From NCBI GenBank assembly GCA_944383325.1, contig CALWPC010000032.1, positions 62,001-126,000 on the forward strand: a stretch of 64,000 bases of DNA, given 5' to 3'. Below are positions 46,235-56,962 of the stretch, piece after piece; position 1 is the stretch's first letter; the number at the start of each line of letters is the position of its first letter. The notes below the pieces were generated by a model. It searched no databases. It saw only the letters and a program-made list of their open reading frames with translations, and was not told where the DNA came from. A program made the translations under genes and the position numbers. The stretch is from an uncultured Lachnospiraceae bacterium (GTDB lineage Bacteria; Bacillota; Clostridia; Lachnospirales; Lachnospiraceae).

Positions 46235-48631
46235 TCACCCCTCCGAATGCCGCCCGGCCTTGCCTGCATGACCTCTGTTTAACTTGCCGCGCAAAAACTC
46301 CACAGCCATGCTCAGATAGCGCAGCACAGGTTCTGTCGCAATCGAAAAAACGACAAACAGCATAATACATTTTTTCGACATACCGGTAATTGCAAACCAA
46401 TGATTCAGATAAACGGCGCAGAAAATCAAACCGGCCAGACAGCCAAACCAGATCGCCCACCTCAGCTTATTCATCGGACGGCTGATCCGATATAAAATCA
46501 TAAATCCGACAATCGCAAGCAGCATCGTGGCGGCGGTCGAAATATCCTCGGCCGGCACCTCAAATGTTTCGCCAATCAGTACAAGCGCTCCGACAGCCAG
46601 TACGTCCGTCAGGCCTGCCGGCAGAGCCTTCAGCAACACATTCGTCATAAAACGGCCCTGAATCAGATTCTTATTCGGCTCCATAGCCAAAAAGAACGCC
46701 GGAACTCCAATATTAAACATACTGATCAGCGATACCTGCGCAGGCTCCAGCGGATAGGAAAAGGCAAAACAAAGTGATAAAATCGCCAGTAAAAACGAGA
46801 AAATGTTCTTCACCAGAAACAGACTGGCCGAACGCTCAATATTATTTACTACGCGCCTGCCTTCCATCACCACATCCGTCATGCAGGAAAAATTGGAATC
46901 CAATAACACAAGCTGTGCGGACTGCGCGGCCGCGTCGCTGCCGGACGCCATTGCAATACTGCAGTCCGCATCTTTGAGCGCGAGTACATCATTGACGCCG
47001 TCCCCTGTCATGGCCACCGTATGCCCGTCCTGCTTCAGCGCCTGAATAAACTTTCGCTTCTGCGCCGGGGTCACGCGCCCAAACACCACATAATCGCGCA
47101 CAGCATTGGCAATCTGCTCCTCACCGGCAAGCGTCGCCGCATCAATATATTTATCGGCGTTGGCAATGCCCGCCTCCTGCGCTACGCGGGAAACGGTAAC
47201 CGGGTTATCGCCGGAAATCACTTTCACCGTTACACCCTGCTTCTCAAAAAATTCAAACGTCTCTCTCGCATCCTCCCGCACCGGATTGGCCAGCAGCACA
47301 TAACCGAGCGGAGTGGCCTTTCCGGTGAGCGGTTTTCCATCGGCTGCGCCGTCATATTCCGCAAATACAACGACGCGGTATCCCTCCGATCCGTACGACT
47401 CAATTTCCTCCCGGTATTCGCCGTAGGACTCCCGCAGCACAAACTCAGGCGCGCCGAGCACATAAACGGCGTCGTCAAACGTGACGCTGCTATATTTCAC
47501 CGCCGACGAAAAACGTGTAACCGAGACCGGCTTTTTCCCGCTGTTGTTTCGGAAATAGTTTTTCATCACCTTCATGGTCAAATTGTCATTGTCCATGGCG
47601 GCTGTAAAATCGCCAATCAGCACATCAAGCGAAGGCAGCGTTTTTTTCTTATACGGCTCTGTCTCCACGACCTTTAAGACATTCATCGTATTTTCGGTAA
47701 TCGTTCCGGTTTTGTCGACGCAAAGGACGTCGACGCGCGCCAGTGTTTCAATGCATTTCATATCATGCAGCAGCACGCGCCTTCTGGCTAAACGCATCGA
47801 GCTGACGACAAGAGCCACGCTCGCCAGTAAATACAGCCCCTCCGGAATCATTCCGATCACGGCGGCCACCATCGACACAATACTCTCCTGAAAGGACGTT
47901 CCCTCTAAAAAAAACTGCTGACCAAACAGTACCGCGCCAAGCGGCAGAATCAAAATGCCGACCCATTTCACTAACCGGTTCAATGCGCGGATCATTTCCG
48001 ACTGCTCATCACTTTGAATTTTCTTTGCTTCAAGCGTCAGTTTGGAAATATAGGACTCCGCGCCGACCCTCATCAGTCTGGCGCGGCATGATCCGGAAAC
48101 AACAAAGCTCCCCGACATCAGCGGATCTCCGCTTTTTTTCCGCACTTCGTCCGACTCGCCGGTCAGCAGCGATTCATTCACGAGCAAATCGCCCTCTAAG
48201 ACAACCGCATCCGCACAAATCTGATCTCCGGCTTCCAAAATTATAATATCGTCGCGCACCGCCATCTCCGACGGGATTTTCAAAATCTGGCCGTCGCGGA
48301 CAACCTGCACCTTCGGGACATTGAGCATACTCAGCTCATCAAGCACTTTTTTCGCACGTATTTCCTGAATAATACCAATCAGCGTATTGGCGATAATCAC
48401 CGGCAGAAAGGTCAGATTCCGAAAGGAGCCCGCAATGATAAGCAGCACGGCGATAACCGCAAAAATCAAATTGAAATACGTACATACATTTTCTCTGATA
48501 ATATCAGCGACCGTCTGTGACGGCGGATCCACCGGACAGTTATTGAGATGACGGCGCATCTGATCCTGAACCTGTGCGCTTGTGAGTCCGACCTTCGGAT
48601 CTGCCTTGATCCGCTGTTCGTTTGCGTTCAC
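46235..48631 (-). CDS. Cation-transporting P-type ATPase, CtpE-like
   Basis: About 798 residues. DKTGTITENTM is the phosphorylation site; TGES at the actuator domain; GMIPEGLYLLASVALV is the fourth membrane segment, as in P2/CtpE-type pumps with no CPC metal motif; MTGDGVNDVLALKDADCSIAM is the hinge. About ten membrane segments. Mycobacterial CtpE moves calcium; the ion here is unconfirmed. The start is uncertain: GTG at 48631 has a GGGG-rich site upstream, whereas TTG at 48652 overlaps the lepA stop. It sits between lepA and hemW, which are usually adjacent. Confidence 0.9.
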   Translation of the reverse strand: MNANEQRIKADPKVGLTSAQVQDQMRRHLNNCPVDPPSQTVADIIRENVCTYFNLIFAVIAVLLIIAGSFRNLTFLPVIIANTLIGIIQEIRAKKVLDELSMLNVPKVQVVRDGQILKIPSEMAVRDDIIILEAGDQICADAVVLEGDLLVNESLLTGESDEVRKKSGDPLMSGSFVVSGSCRARLMRVGAESYISKLTLEAKKIQSDEQSEMIRALNRLVKWVGILILPLGAVLFGQQFFLEGTSFQESIVSMVAAVIGMIPEGLYLLASVALVVSSMRLARRRVLLHDMKCIETLARVDVLCVDKTGTITENTMNVLKVVETEPYKKKTLPSLDVLIGDFTAAMDNDNLTMKVMKNYFRNNSGKKPVSVTRFSSAVKYSSVTFDDAVYVLGAPEFVLRESYGEYREEIESYGSEGYRVVVFAEYDGAADGKPLTGKATPLGYVLLANPVREDARETFEFFEKQGVTVKVISGDNPVTVSRVAQEAGIANADKYIDAATLAGEEQIANAVRDYVVFGRVTPAQKRKFIQALKQDGHTVAMTGDGVNDVLALKDADCSIAMASGSDAAAQSAQLVLLDSNFSCMTDVVMEGRRVVNNIERSASLFLVKNIFSFLLAILSLCFAFSYPLEPAQVSLISMFNIGVPAFFLAMEPNKNLIQGRFMTNVLLKALPAGLTDVLAVGALVLIGETFEVPAEDISTAATMLLAIVGFMILYRISRPMNKLRWAIWFGCLAGLIFCAVYLNHWFAITGMSKKCIMLFVVFSIATEPVLRYLSMAVEFLRGKLNRGHAGKAGRHSEG

Positions 48632-48648
48632 TTCACTACCCCGCTTTC

Positions 48649-50463
48649 TCAATCGTCATCCAATTTCAGTACGCTCATAAAGGCTTTCTGCGGAATCTCC
48701 ACATTGCCAATCTGGCGCATTCTCTTTTTTCCTTCTTTCTGTTTTTCAAGAAGTTTCCGCTTTCTCGAAATATCGCCGCCATAACATTTGGCGAGCACAT
48801 CCTTGCGCATCGCTTTTACCGTCTCGCGCGCAATAACCTTGCTGCCGATCGCGGCCTGAATCGGAATTTCAAACAAATGCCTTGGAATCTCCGCCTTTAA
48901 CTTCTCGCACATCTTGCGCCCCCGCTCATAGGCAGAATCCGCATGGACAATAAAGGACAGCGCGTCGACTTCCTCCCGGTTGATCAAAATATCAAGCTTG
49001 ACAAGCTCCGAGCGCTGATAGCCCTTCATCTCATAGTCAAAAGAGGCATATCCCCGTGAGCGGGACTTTAATGCGTCAAAGAAATCATAAATAATTTCAT
49101 TGAGCGGCAATTCGTATTTTAAAAGCGCCCTCGTCTCCTCAATGTACTCCATACTCACATAAACGCCCCGACGCTCCTGACATAAATCCATAATCGCCCC
49201 GATAAATTCCGACGTTACCATAATCTCCGCGCTGACAACCGGCTCCTCCATATAATCAATTTCAGAGGGGTCCGGCAAATTCGACGGATTCGTCAATTCC
49301 ACACATTCCCCGTTTGTCTTATAAACCTTATAGATAACGCCGGGTGCCGTTGTTACCAGATCAAGATTATACTCTCTCTCTAAGCGTTCCTGAATCACCT
49401 CAAGATGTAACAGGCCTAAAAATCCGCACCGGAACCCAAATCCAAGCGCCATACTTGTCTCTGGCTCGTACTGCAGCGCCGCGTCGTTTAACTGAAGCTT
49501 TTCAAGCGCATCACGCAAATCAGGATATTTGGCACCGTCGGCGGGATATAGCCCGCAGTACACCATGGAATTCACCTTTTTATATCCCGGCAGAGGCTGT
49601 TCACACGGGTGATCCCGATTAGTCACGGTGTCGCCGACGCGCGCATCCTGCACATTTTTAATACTTGCTGTCAAATAACCGACCATACCGGCTGAAAGCT
49701 TCTCGCACGGAATCAGTTGTCCGGCGCCGAAATAACCAACCTCCACAACCTCAGCCGTCGCTCCGGTCGCCATCATCCGAATCGGCGTTCCTCTTTGAAC
49801 CGTCCCCTCCATCAGGCGGCAAAACACAATGACCCCTTTATACGCATCATATACGGAATCAAAAATCAGCGCCTGAAGCGGCGCAAGCGGATCCCCGGTT
49901 GGCGCCGGAATCTTCTCGACAATTTGTTCCAGCACCTCTCCGACATTCAGTCCGGTCTTGGCGGAAATGCGCGGCGCCGATTCCGCCTCAATTCCGATTA
50001 CGTCCTCAATCTCCTTCGCTACACGGTCCGGGTCGGCGCTCGGCAAATCCACCTTATTGATCACCGGCAGCACATCCAGATCGTGATCTAACGCGAGATA
50101 TACATTCGCAAGCGTCTGCGCCTCAATCCCCTGCGCCGCATCGACGACCAGAATCGCGCCGTCGCATGCGGCGAGGCTTCTGGAAACCTCATAGTTAAAA
50201 TCGACATGGCCCGGCGTGTCAATCAGATTAAAAATGTATTCCTGGCCGTCTTTTGCGCGGTAAACCGTGCGCACCGTCTGCGCCTTGATCGTAATGCCTC
50301 TCTCTCTCTCCAGATCCATATTGTCAAGCACCTGTGCCTGCATCTCCCGGCTTGTCAGCAGACCTGTCTGCTCAATAATCCGGTCTGCGAGCGTTGACTT
50401 CCCGTGATCAATATGCGCGATAATACAAAAATTCCGTATTCTGGACTGATCTGTTTCTGCCAT
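48649..50463 (-). CDS. lepA: Elongation factor 4 (LepA)
   Basis: 604-residue translational GTPase that back-translocates or rescues stalled ribosomes. G-domain motifs: [12 protein letters not shown] (P-loop), [15 protein letters not shown]. The effector region has GITIKAQTV. The C-terminal EF4-specific domain, with [26 protein letters not shown] ending, is complete ([14 protein letters not shown]). The start at 50463 ([12 protein letters not shown]) has GGAGG 7 bases upstream. It precedes the ATPase and hemW genes. Confidence 0.97.
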   Translation of the reverse strand: MAETDQSRIRNFCIIAHIDHGKSTLADRIIEQTGLLTSREMQAQVLDNMDLERERGITIKAQTVRTVYRAKDGQEYIFNLIDTPGHVDFNYEVSRSLAACDGAILVVDAAQGIEAQTLANVYLALDHDLDVLPVINKVDLPSADPDRVAKEIEDVIGIEAESAPRISAKTGLNVGEVLEQIVEKIPAPTGDPLAPLQALIFDSVYDAYKGVIVFCRLMEGTVQRGTPIRMMATGATAEVVEVGYFGAGQLIPCEKLSAGMVGYLTASIKNVQDARVGDTVTNRDHPCEQPLPGYKKVNSMVYCGLYPADGAKYPDLRDALEKLQLNDAALQYEPETSMALGFGFRCGFLGLLHLEVIQERLEREYNLDLVTTAPGVIYKVYKTNGECVELTNPSNLPDPSEIDYMEEPVVSAEIMVTSEFIGAIMDLCQERRGVYVSMEYIEETRALLKYELPLNEIIYDFFDALKSRSRGYASFDYEMKGYQRSELVKLDILINREEVDALSFIVHADSAYERGRKMCEKLKAEIPRHLFEIPIQAAIGSKVIARETVKAMRKDVLAKCYGGDISRKRKLLEKQKEGKKRMRQIGNVEIPQKAFMSVLKLDDD

Positions 50464-50507
50464 GTGTAACCTCCATTTTATGATCACTCATACGCCGGGA
50501 CAGTGTT

Positions 50508-51788
50508 TTACACCTGACTCAGCGCCTGATCCAAATCCTCAATAATATCTTCTACATTCTCAATACCTACCGAAAAGCGGATCAGATCCGGCTGCACGCC
50601 CGCTTCTATCAGCTGCTCATCGCTCAGCTGCCTATGAGTATGACTTGCCGGATGAAGCACGCAGGTACGAGCGTCCGCCACATGCGTCACGATCGCTACC
50701 AGTTTCAGATGATCCATGAAAGAAATACTCGTCTCCCGTCCGCCTTTGAGACCAAACGACAGCACGCCGCACGTGCCATTTGGCATATACTTCTTGGCAA
50801 GCTCATAATCCTGACTGCCGGGCAGTCCCGCAAAATTCACCCAAGCCACCTTGTCATGTCCCGCCAGATACTCCGCTACCTTCTGCGCATTCTCACAGTG
50901 GCGCTTCATGCGCAAATGCAGTGTTTCCAGTCCGAGATTGAGCAAAAAGCAGTTATTCGGACTTGGAATCGAGCCAAGATCCCGCATCAGCTGCGCAGTG
51001 GCCTTTGTGATATACGCGAGCTTTCCAAATTTTTCTGCATACACAATTCCGTGATACGAATCATCCGGCTGTGTCAGTCCCGGATATTTCTCTGCATGCG
51101 CCATCCAGTCAAAATTGCCGCTGTCGACAACAGCGCCCCCGACCGCTACAGCGTGTCCGTCCATATACTTCGAGGTACTGTGAACGACAATGTCCGCCCC
51201 GAAATCGATCGGCCTGCAGTTGATCGGCGTTGCAAACGTATTGTCCACAATCAGAGGAACACCATGCTCATGCGCCAGTCTGGAAAACTTTTCAAAATCC
51301 AGGATCCGAACAGTCGGATTGGAGATACTCTCCCCGAAGACCGCCCGGGTATTGGGGCGCATAGCCCGGCAGAGTGTTTCATAGTCGTCATCCTGATCAA
51401 CAAACGTCGTCTCAATGCCAAGCTTTTTTAAAGTTACGCTCAGCAGATTATAGGTTCCCCCGTATACCGACGAGGAGCATACCACATGATCGCCCGCCTC
51501 ACAGATATTAAAAATCGAAAAAAATGTGGCTGCCTGGCCGGACGCCGTGAGAATAGCCCCCACGCCTCCTTCCAGAGCCGCAATTTTTGCCGCCACGGCC
51601 TCATTAGTCGGATTCTGAAGGCGGGTATAAAAGAACCCGCTGTCCTCCAAATCAAACAAACGACCCATCTGATCACTTGTATCATACTTAAACGTAGTGC
51701 TCTGGTAGATCGGCAGCACGCGCGCCTCACCCTTTTTAGGCTCCCAACCGGCCTGCACACAAATCGTTTCTATTCTGGAATCCTTCAT
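50508..51788 (-). CDS. metY: O-acetylhomoserine sulfhydrylase (MetY)
   Basis: PLP enzyme of 426 residues that makes homocysteine from O-acetylhomoserine and sulfide. The lysine that binds PLP is in VVHSTSKYMDGH. SGQAATFFSIFNICEAGDH and PGLPGSQDYELAKKY-like regions are family-typical. RFSVGIENVEDIIEDL is the C-terminal signature. An AAGGAGG site lies before the ATG. Only 55 bases separate it from the upstream gene and no SAM riboswitch was seen there. Confidence 0.95.
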   Translation of the reverse strand: MKDSRIETICVQAGWEPKKGEARVLPIYQSTTFKYDTSDQMGRLFDLEDSGFFYTRLQNPTNEAVAAKIAALEGGVGAILTASGQAATFFSIFNICEAGDHVVCSSSVYGGTYNLLSVTLKKLGIETTFVDQDDDYETLCRAMRPNTRAVFGESISNPTVRILDFEKFSRLAHEHGVPLIVDNTFATPINCRPIDFGADIVVHSTSKYMDGHAVAVGGAVVDSGNFDWMAHAEKYPGLTQPDDSYHGIVYAEKFGKLAYITKATAQLMRDLGSIPSPNNCFLLNLGLETLHLRMKRHCENAQKVAEYLAGHDKVAWVNFAGLPGSQDYELAKKYMPNGTCGVLSFGLKGGRETSISFMDHLKLVAIVTHVADARTCVLHPASHTHRQLSDEQLIEAGVQPDLIRFSVGIENVEDIIEDLDQALSQV

Positions 51789-51843
51789 TTGAAAACCTCC
51801 TTTTTTGCTGTGTTTATGTAAATTATAAATTGTTATTGTAACG

Positions 51844-53169
51844 TCAGGACGACGGTTCCAGTTGCCCGCGTGAAATCATACCGGCTTCCAACAACCGCTG
51901 AAGCGTCATCAATATACCGAATTTGGCATGTTCCCATGTCAAACCGCCCTGAAAATATACTGTGTACGGAGGCTTGATCGGCCCGTCGGCGGAAAGCTCA
52001 ATGGACGAGCCGGACACAAAAGCGCCCGCAGCCATAATGACGTCGCTGTCATACCCCGGCATTGCCCACGGCTCGGGCACGACATAGCTGTCCACCGGCG
52101 CCGCGGCCTGGATCCCCTGACAAAAGGCGATCACGCCCTCCGGAGCCCCAAAAGTTACCGCCTGTATAATATCATGGCGCGGCTGCGCGCCGTCAGGCGA
52201 CACTAAAAACCCGAGACGCTCATACACATTTGCCGCGAAAATAGCGCCCTTTAGCGCGCCCCCGACAACGGACGGCGCAAGAAACAGCCCCTGAAAGAAG
52301 CTTCCGAGAACCCCGAGCGTCGCCCCCACCTCGCGACCGAGTCCTGGTGAAGTCAGACGGTATGCCGCCTGCTCGATATACTCCTGTTTGCCGACAATAT
52401 AACCGCCGATCGGCGCCAATCCGCCTCCCGGATTTTTAATCAGAGAACCGACGCACAGATCGGCGCCAACCTGCGTCGGCTCCGTCGTCCCGACAAATTC
52501 CCCGTAGCAATTATCCACCATGCAGATAATATCCGAACGTATACTTTTGATAAAAGCAATCAATTCGCCGATCGCGTCCACCGAGAGCGTCGGCCGCGTC
52601 TGATAGCCCTTCGACCGCTGTATCGTAACCATCTTCGTCTTGTCTGTAATCGCCGAACGAATCCCCTCATAGTCGAACGAGCCGTCTTCCATAAGGTCCA
52701 CCTGCCGATAGCGGACGCCATACTCTGCCAGAGATCCCTTCGACGGCCGGATGCCGATCACCTCCTCAAGCGTGTCATACGGCTTTCCGACCGGAGATAA
52801 TAGCTCGTCGCCCGGACGCAGATTCGCGCTCAGCGCAACGGCGAGCGCATGCGTCCCGCAGGTCAGCTGCGGCCTCACAAGGGCAGCTTCCGCCTGAAAG
52901 ACCGACGCGTAAACTGCCTCAAGCGTCTCGCGCCCGAGATCATTATACCCGTAACCGGTAGAAGCTGCAAAATGAATATCACTGACCCGATTCTCCTGCA
53001 TGGCCCCAAGCACCTTCAGCTGATTATACTCCACAACCTCGTCCACCCGGTCAAACCGCTCCCTAAGCGAAGCCTCTACTTCAGCTCCAAAGGCGTAAAC
53101 TGGCTCCGAAACACCAAGCTTTTTGTACATCTTTTCGCCAGGCGTTTTGTTGTCTCTATTCTTCATCAT
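51844..53169 (-). CDS. Aluminium-resistance family PLP protein
   Basis: About 441 residues, related to the methionine gamma-lyase/aluminium-resistance (PF06838) group. The probable PLP lysine is in TIQRSKGYQTRPTLS; GYGYNDLGRETLE and NPGGGLAPIGGYIVG are conserved. The real substrate is not established for the family. The start at 53169 or one codon later overlaps miaA's end by 11-14 bases; a start at 53130 (MYKKLGVSEPVYAF) is also possible. It lies between miaA and metY, a common clostridial arrangement. Confidence 0.9.
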   Translation of the reverse strand: MMKNRDNKTPGEKMYKKLGVSEPVYAFGAEVEASLRERFDRVDEVVEYNQLKVLGAMQENRVSDIHFAASTGYGYNDLGRETLEAVYASVFQAEAALVRPQLTCGTHALAVALSANLRPGDELLSPVGKPYDTLEEVIGIRPSKGSLAEYGVRYRQVDLMEDGSFDYEGIRSAITDKTKMVTIQRSKGYQTRPTLSVDAIGELIAFIKSIRSDIICMVDNCYGEFVGTTEPTQVGADLCVGSLIKNPGGGLAPIGGYIVGKQEYIEQAAYRLTSPGLGREVGATLGVLGSFFQGLFLAPSVVGGALKGAIFAANVYERLGFLVSPDGAQPRHDIIQAVTFGAPEGVIAFCQGIQAAAPVDSYVVPEPWAMPGYDSDVIMAAGAFVSGSSIELSADGPIKPPYTVYFQGGLTWEHAKFGILMTLQRLLEAGMISRGQLEPSS

Positions 53170-54130
53170 TCCCCACTTGCTTTCCACTTAACATATTTCG
53201 CTGTTCCAACACACTGCACATATAACGCACAATTTCATGATCGTCCGCGAACGCACCTTTCTCAATCCACGTCACATCGCGCTCACGTTTAAACCATGTA
53301 ATCTGACGCTTGGCAAAATGTCTTGAATCACGTTTAATGCGGTATACCGCTTCCTCCAGACTGCATTTCCCGTCCAGATAATCCAAAATCTCCTTATAAC
53401 CGAGTCCCTGCATGGATACCATCGACCGGTTGCAGCCGGCCGCTTTCAATCTGCGCACCTCCTCAACCAGTCCGTTTTCCATCATTTCATCGACGCGCCG
53501 GTCAATCCGCCGGTAGAGCCTCTGACGCTCATCGTTGAGTACAAAGTACACATAACGGTACGGAGACTCCTTCTGCCGTTCTCGCCGGTTGTGCTCCGAA
53601 ATCGGCGTGCCGGTCTCATAATAAAACTCGAGCGCCCGGATGACGCGCTTGACATTTTGATGCGCGATGATTGCAGCCGACTCCGGATCCACGCAGGCCA
53701 ACTGCTCATGCAGCCATACGCTGCCCCGCTGTTTTGCCTCCAATGCCAGGTTTTTTCGAAGCTCTTCGTTTTCTTTCGTCTCCGTGAAATCAATATCATA
53801 TAAGACGCTCTGGATATAAAATCCGGTGCCGCCCACGAGAATCGGAACGCGGCCTTTCGCCGTGATCCGGCGGATCGCATCCTTGGCCATCGACTGAAAC
53901 CGCACAACGTCAAAGCGCTCCGACGGCTCTAGCACATCCACAAGATAATGAGGGACTCCCTGCATTTCTTCCGGCGTAATCTTTGCAGATCCAATATCCA
54001 TATGCCGGTATACCTGCATCGAGTCCGCCGAGATAATCTCTCCGCCGACCGCTTTTGCCAGCGAAATTGATACCCTCGTCTTGCCGACCGCAGTCGGCCC
54101 GGTGAGCACGATAAGCGACTGATCACGCAT
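53156..54130 (-). CDS. miaA: tRNA dimethylallyltransferase MiaA
   Basis: 324 residues; transfers a dimethylallyl group to A37 of tRNA. P-loop LTGPTAVGKTRVSISLAK; DSMQVYRHMDIGSAK and ILVGGTGFYIQSVLYD are the substrate regions; RRDSRHFAKRQITWFKRE-type end is seen (SRHFAKRQITWFKR). The start at 54130 has AAGGAGA 8 bases upstream; the longer frame to 54211 runs into the sortase gene. It probably starts the miaA, aluminium-resistance and metY group. Confidence 0.96.
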   Translation of the reverse strand: MRDQSLIVLTGPTAVGKTRVSISLAKAVGGEIISADSMQVYRHMDIGSAKITPEEMQGVPHYLVDVLEPSERFDVVRFQSMAKDAIRRITAKGRVPILVGGTGFYIQSVLYDIDFTETKENEELRKNLALEAKQRGSVWLHEQLACVDPESAAIIAHQNVKRVIRALEFYYETGTPISEHNRRERQKESPYRYVYFVLNDERQRLYRRIDRRVDEMMENGLVEEVRRLKAAGCNRSMVSMQGLGYKEILDYLDGKCSLEEAVYRIKRDSRHFAKRQITWFKRERDVTWIEKGAFADDHEIVRYMCSVLEQRNMLSGKQVGNDEE

Positions 54131-54149
54131 AACTATTTCTCCTTCAGTG

Positions 54150-55025
54150 TCATGATTCGTCTTTGTAAACCATTCTCGCCTGCAAAACCAGACGGTAGTC
54201 CCCTCCCGCACTCGTGCAGGTACACAGTGTAATCACTTCATCGTTCGGATTCGCACGGATGCCGGTCTCATATTTGCTCTGATTATTCATTTTATCAAGC
54301 CATGCGGTATATTCAGCGCCCGGAGCCTCAAACCAGGTAAACGTATCCGAAGTATACAGCGTCTCATACACGGAAAAAATCTGGTACCGGTATTTCCCGT
54401 TCGGCGTATAATACCAAAAAAACTCATTCCCCGCCAGATAGGACGCTTCCTTATATTTTCTCAGAGAACCGAACATCGTTCCATTTCTCATATTATGTCC
54501 ATAGATAATTGTATTGGTTCTGCTGTGACCGTACTTAATTTTGCCCTCCACATAAAGCTCGCCGTAAATGTCATAGGCGCCGGTACGGTTGTGTTTCAAA
54601 TAAAAATCCGTTCCGTCCTGAAAAAAGACCGGATAGCTGATGACATCCAGCGTTTCAAATTCCAGATACCCGATAATATCCTGATTGACCGCTTTCCACG
54701 CATTAAAATCAATATTTTTGATTTCATAATTCGGATTTAACGGCACCGGATATAAAAATTTGTCTCCGTGTACCCAGATTCCGCTGCCGACATCCTCCAA
54801 AACTGTGGGCCGCCTGTTTTGCGGCAAATCCGGTTCCTCCCACGGAAAGATCACATGATGCAGATTGTGAAACGTCAGGCCATACTTTTCCTTTACCCCT
54901 TCCATAAACGGATCCGTCTCTTTTTCTGCCCAAAACATGTCAAAAGCAACATACCCAAGAATACCGACAACGCCGATACTCAAAATCACAATCAGAGAAA
55001 TGATGACTTTTTTTCCTTTATCCAT
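54150..55025 (-). CDS. srtB: Class B sortase
   Basis: About 291 residues. N-terminal membrane anchor at about 7-29. Catalytic His in IIYGHNMRNGTM, Cys in VITLCTCTSAGG and Arg in DYRLVLQAR, all in place. Sortase B enzymes fix proteins to the cell wall or build pili. No protein with an obvious cell-wall sorting signal is encoded nearby, so substrates are elsewhere. ATG at 55025 has GGGGAG 4 bases upstream; 55037 is a weaker choice. It sits between nifS and miaA, 11 bases from the tip of the desulfurase. Confidence 0.92.
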   Translation of the reverse strand: MDKGKKVIISLIVILSIGVVGILGYVAFDMFWAEKETDPFMEGVKEKYGLTFHNLHHVIFPWEEPDLPQNRRPTVLEDVGSGIWVHGDKFLYPVPLNPNYEIKNIDFNAWKAVNQDIIGYLEFETLDVISYPVFFQDGTDFYLKHNRTGAYDIYGELYVEGKIKYGHSRTNTIIYGHNMRNGTMFGSLRKYKEASYLAGNEFFWYYTPNGKYRYQIFSVYETLYTSDTFTWFEAPGAEYTAWLDKMNNQSKYETGIRANPNDEVITLCTCTSAGGDYRLVLQARMVYKDES

Positions 55026-55048
55026 ATATCTCCCCATTCTTTTTCCGC

Positions 55049-56203
55049 TCAGCGCCGTGCATACCGGCTCAGTCTCGGCAAAATTTCTGATAATACTTCG
55101 ACACAGTAATGAAGCTGTTCCTCCGTCGTATACACCCCAAAGCTAAAGCGCAGTGTCGAATCCAGAAATTCCTTCGACAGTCCGATGCTTTTGAGCGTAT
55201 CGCTGATGCCCGGTTTATTCGATGCGCACGCGCTCCCGGACGAGACATAAATGCCGCGTTCCTCCAGAGCATGCAAAAGCACCTCACTGCGTATACCCGA
55301 AAATCCTGCGCTCACAATATGAGCTGCACCTTCGCGTCCCCCGGGACTGTGGACACGAACGCCCGGGAGCGCACTCAGCTGTTTTGCAAACTCATCCCGA
55401 AGCCGGTACATCGCCTGCTGCTTATCCTCCAACTGATCATATGCCAGTTCTGCTGCCAATGCCATACCCGCGATGCCCGGTACATTTTCAGTGCCCGGCC
55501 GCAGTCCGCCCTGCTGCCCGCCTCCGAAAACAATCGGGCGAAGTTTTGTCCGTTCCTTCACATAGAGCAGCCCGACGCCTTTCGGACCGTGTATTTTATG
55601 GCCGCTCGCTGAGAGCAGATCAATATTCATCGCCTTCGGCGCAATGCGAAACTTTCCAAACCCCTGAACCGCATCGACATGAAACACACACGCCGGCTGA
55701 CATTCCTTACAGATCGCTCCCAACTCCTGTACCGGCTGCACAGAGCCAATTTCATTATTGACCATCATGATGGATGCAAGAATCGTATCTTTGGTCATTG
55801 CGTCGCGAAACACCTGCGGCGTTACCATACCCTGTTCATTTACCGGCAGGCGGACGATCTCAAACCCCATACCCTCCAGAGCATCCATCGTCTGCGAAAC
55901 GCTCGGATGTTCCACGGAGCTTGTGAGAATCCGCTTTCCTGCACGCTGATTGGCAAGCGCCGCGCCGATAACGGCAATGTTATTGGACTCTGTCCCTCCC
56001 GAAGTAAAAAAGAGTTCTTTTTCCTGTGCTTTGAGCAATTTGGCAAACGTCGTGCGCGCGTTGCGCACATACTGTTCCGCCTCAAACCCTTTCCTGTGCA
56101 TAGACGAGGGATTCCCGTATATTTCCGTCATCACACGGACGACTGTTTCGGCCACGCGCGCATCGCACTGCGTAGTGGCGGCGTTATCTAAATATGCCTC
56201 CAT
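55049..56203 (-). CDS. Cysteine desulfurase
   Basis: 384-residue PLP enzyme that removes sulfur from cysteine for Fe-S clusters or thionucleosides. PLP lysine in SASGHKIHGPKG; active Cys in SSGSACASNKPG; FHVDAVQGFGK is the pyridine-binding Asp region. The layout suits a NifS/IscS-type protein without a paired IscU nearby. It may feed ThiI, encoded at 30219-31397 (inference). Stop and start run close to rsmE and srtB, giving a run of housekeeping genes. Confidence 0.94.
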   Translation of the reverse strand: MEAYLDNAATTQCDARVAETVVRVMTEIYGNPSSMHRKGFEAEQYVRNARTTFAKLLKAQEKELFFTSGGTESNNIAVIGAALANQRAGKRILTSSVEHPSVSQTMDALEGMGFEIVRLPVNEQGMVTPQVFRDAMTKDTILASIMMVNNEIGSVQPVQELGAICKECQPACVFHVDAVQGFGKFRIAPKAMNIDLLSASGHKIHGPKGVGLLYVKERTKLRPIVFGGGQQGGLRPGTENVPGIAGMALAAELAYDQLEDKQQAMYRLRDEFAKQLSALPGVRVHSPGGREGAAHIVSAGFSGIRSEVLLHALEERGIYVSSGSACASNKPGISDTLKSIGLSKEFLDSTLRFSFGVYTTEEQLHYCVEVLSEILPRLSRYARR

Positions 56204-56221
56204 GACTCTGTAATCCTCCGT

Positions 56222-56959
56222 TCATTGTTCCAGATGAAACATCAATATCGACAGCGCACACAGCCCCGCCGTCTCCGTCCGCAGTATACGCCGTCCCAGA
56301 CTGATCGGGCAAACGCCGTACTGCCCGGCAAGCTCAACTTCCGGCTCATCCATTCCGCCCTCCGGCCCGATAAACACGCCGATGGACTGCCCCGGCCGCA
56401 GGCGCTGAATTTGTTCTTTTGACTGACGCACATCCCCGTACCGCTCATACGGCAGAAACGCCGCGTCCAGTGACTGTGCCAGAGACAGCGCGTCGGAAAA
56501 ATCCATAATATTCCTCACCTCTGGAATCACGGCGCGCCCCGACTGCTTGGCCGCGCTCTCTGCAATCGCGTTCCACCGGCTGACCTTGGCCGCTTCCTTT
56601 TGTCCGTTCCACTTTACGACACACCGCTTCATCCGTACCGGCACAATCTCGAAGGCTCCCAGTTCCACCGCCTTCTGCACAATCAAATCCATCTTGTCTG
56701 CCTTTGGCAGCCCCTGAAACAAAATCAGCCTGGAAGACAACTCGCTCTTCTGTTCACAGACCTGCTCAATTTCGGCATACACCCGCCCGGCGCCGAACGA
56801 TGCAATATGGCAGACATATTCGCGGTAAGCTCCGTCATAAATACAGAGCTGTTCGCCGACGCGCATTCGCAGTACATTGCAGATGTGCTCCACATCGCCG
56901 CCGGTAATCTCAATCATCTGCTTCCCAATCTGCTCGGGTTTTACAAAAAAATGATGCAT
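56222..56959 (-). CDS. rsmE: 16S rRNA m3U1498 methyltransferase RsmE
   Basis: 245 residues, SPOUT-type. Starts HHFFVKPEQI; knot region IGVFIGPEGGMDEPEVE, then LGRRILRTETA at the C-terminal end, the SAM-binding site. It methylates U1498 of 16S rRNA. It is 3 bases from prmA, the usual pairing in Firmicutes, and 18 bases from the desulfurase. Confidence 0.95.
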   Translation of the reverse strand: MHHFFVKPEQIGKQMIEITGGDVEHICNVLRMRVGEQLCIYDGAYREYVCHIASFGAGRVYAEIEQVCEQKSELSSRLILFQGLPKADKMDLIVQKAVELGAFEIVPVRMKRCVVKWNGQKEAAKVSRWNAIAESAAKQSGRAVIPEVRNIMDFSDALSLAQSLDAAFLPYERYGDVRQSKEQIQRLRPGQSIGVFIGPEGGMDEPEVELAGQYGVCPISLGRRILRTETAGLCALSILMFHLEQ

Positions 56960-56962
56960 CTC

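Noticed and set aside
51789..51843. SAM riboswitch before metY
   Set aside because: The gap of 55 bases is too short.
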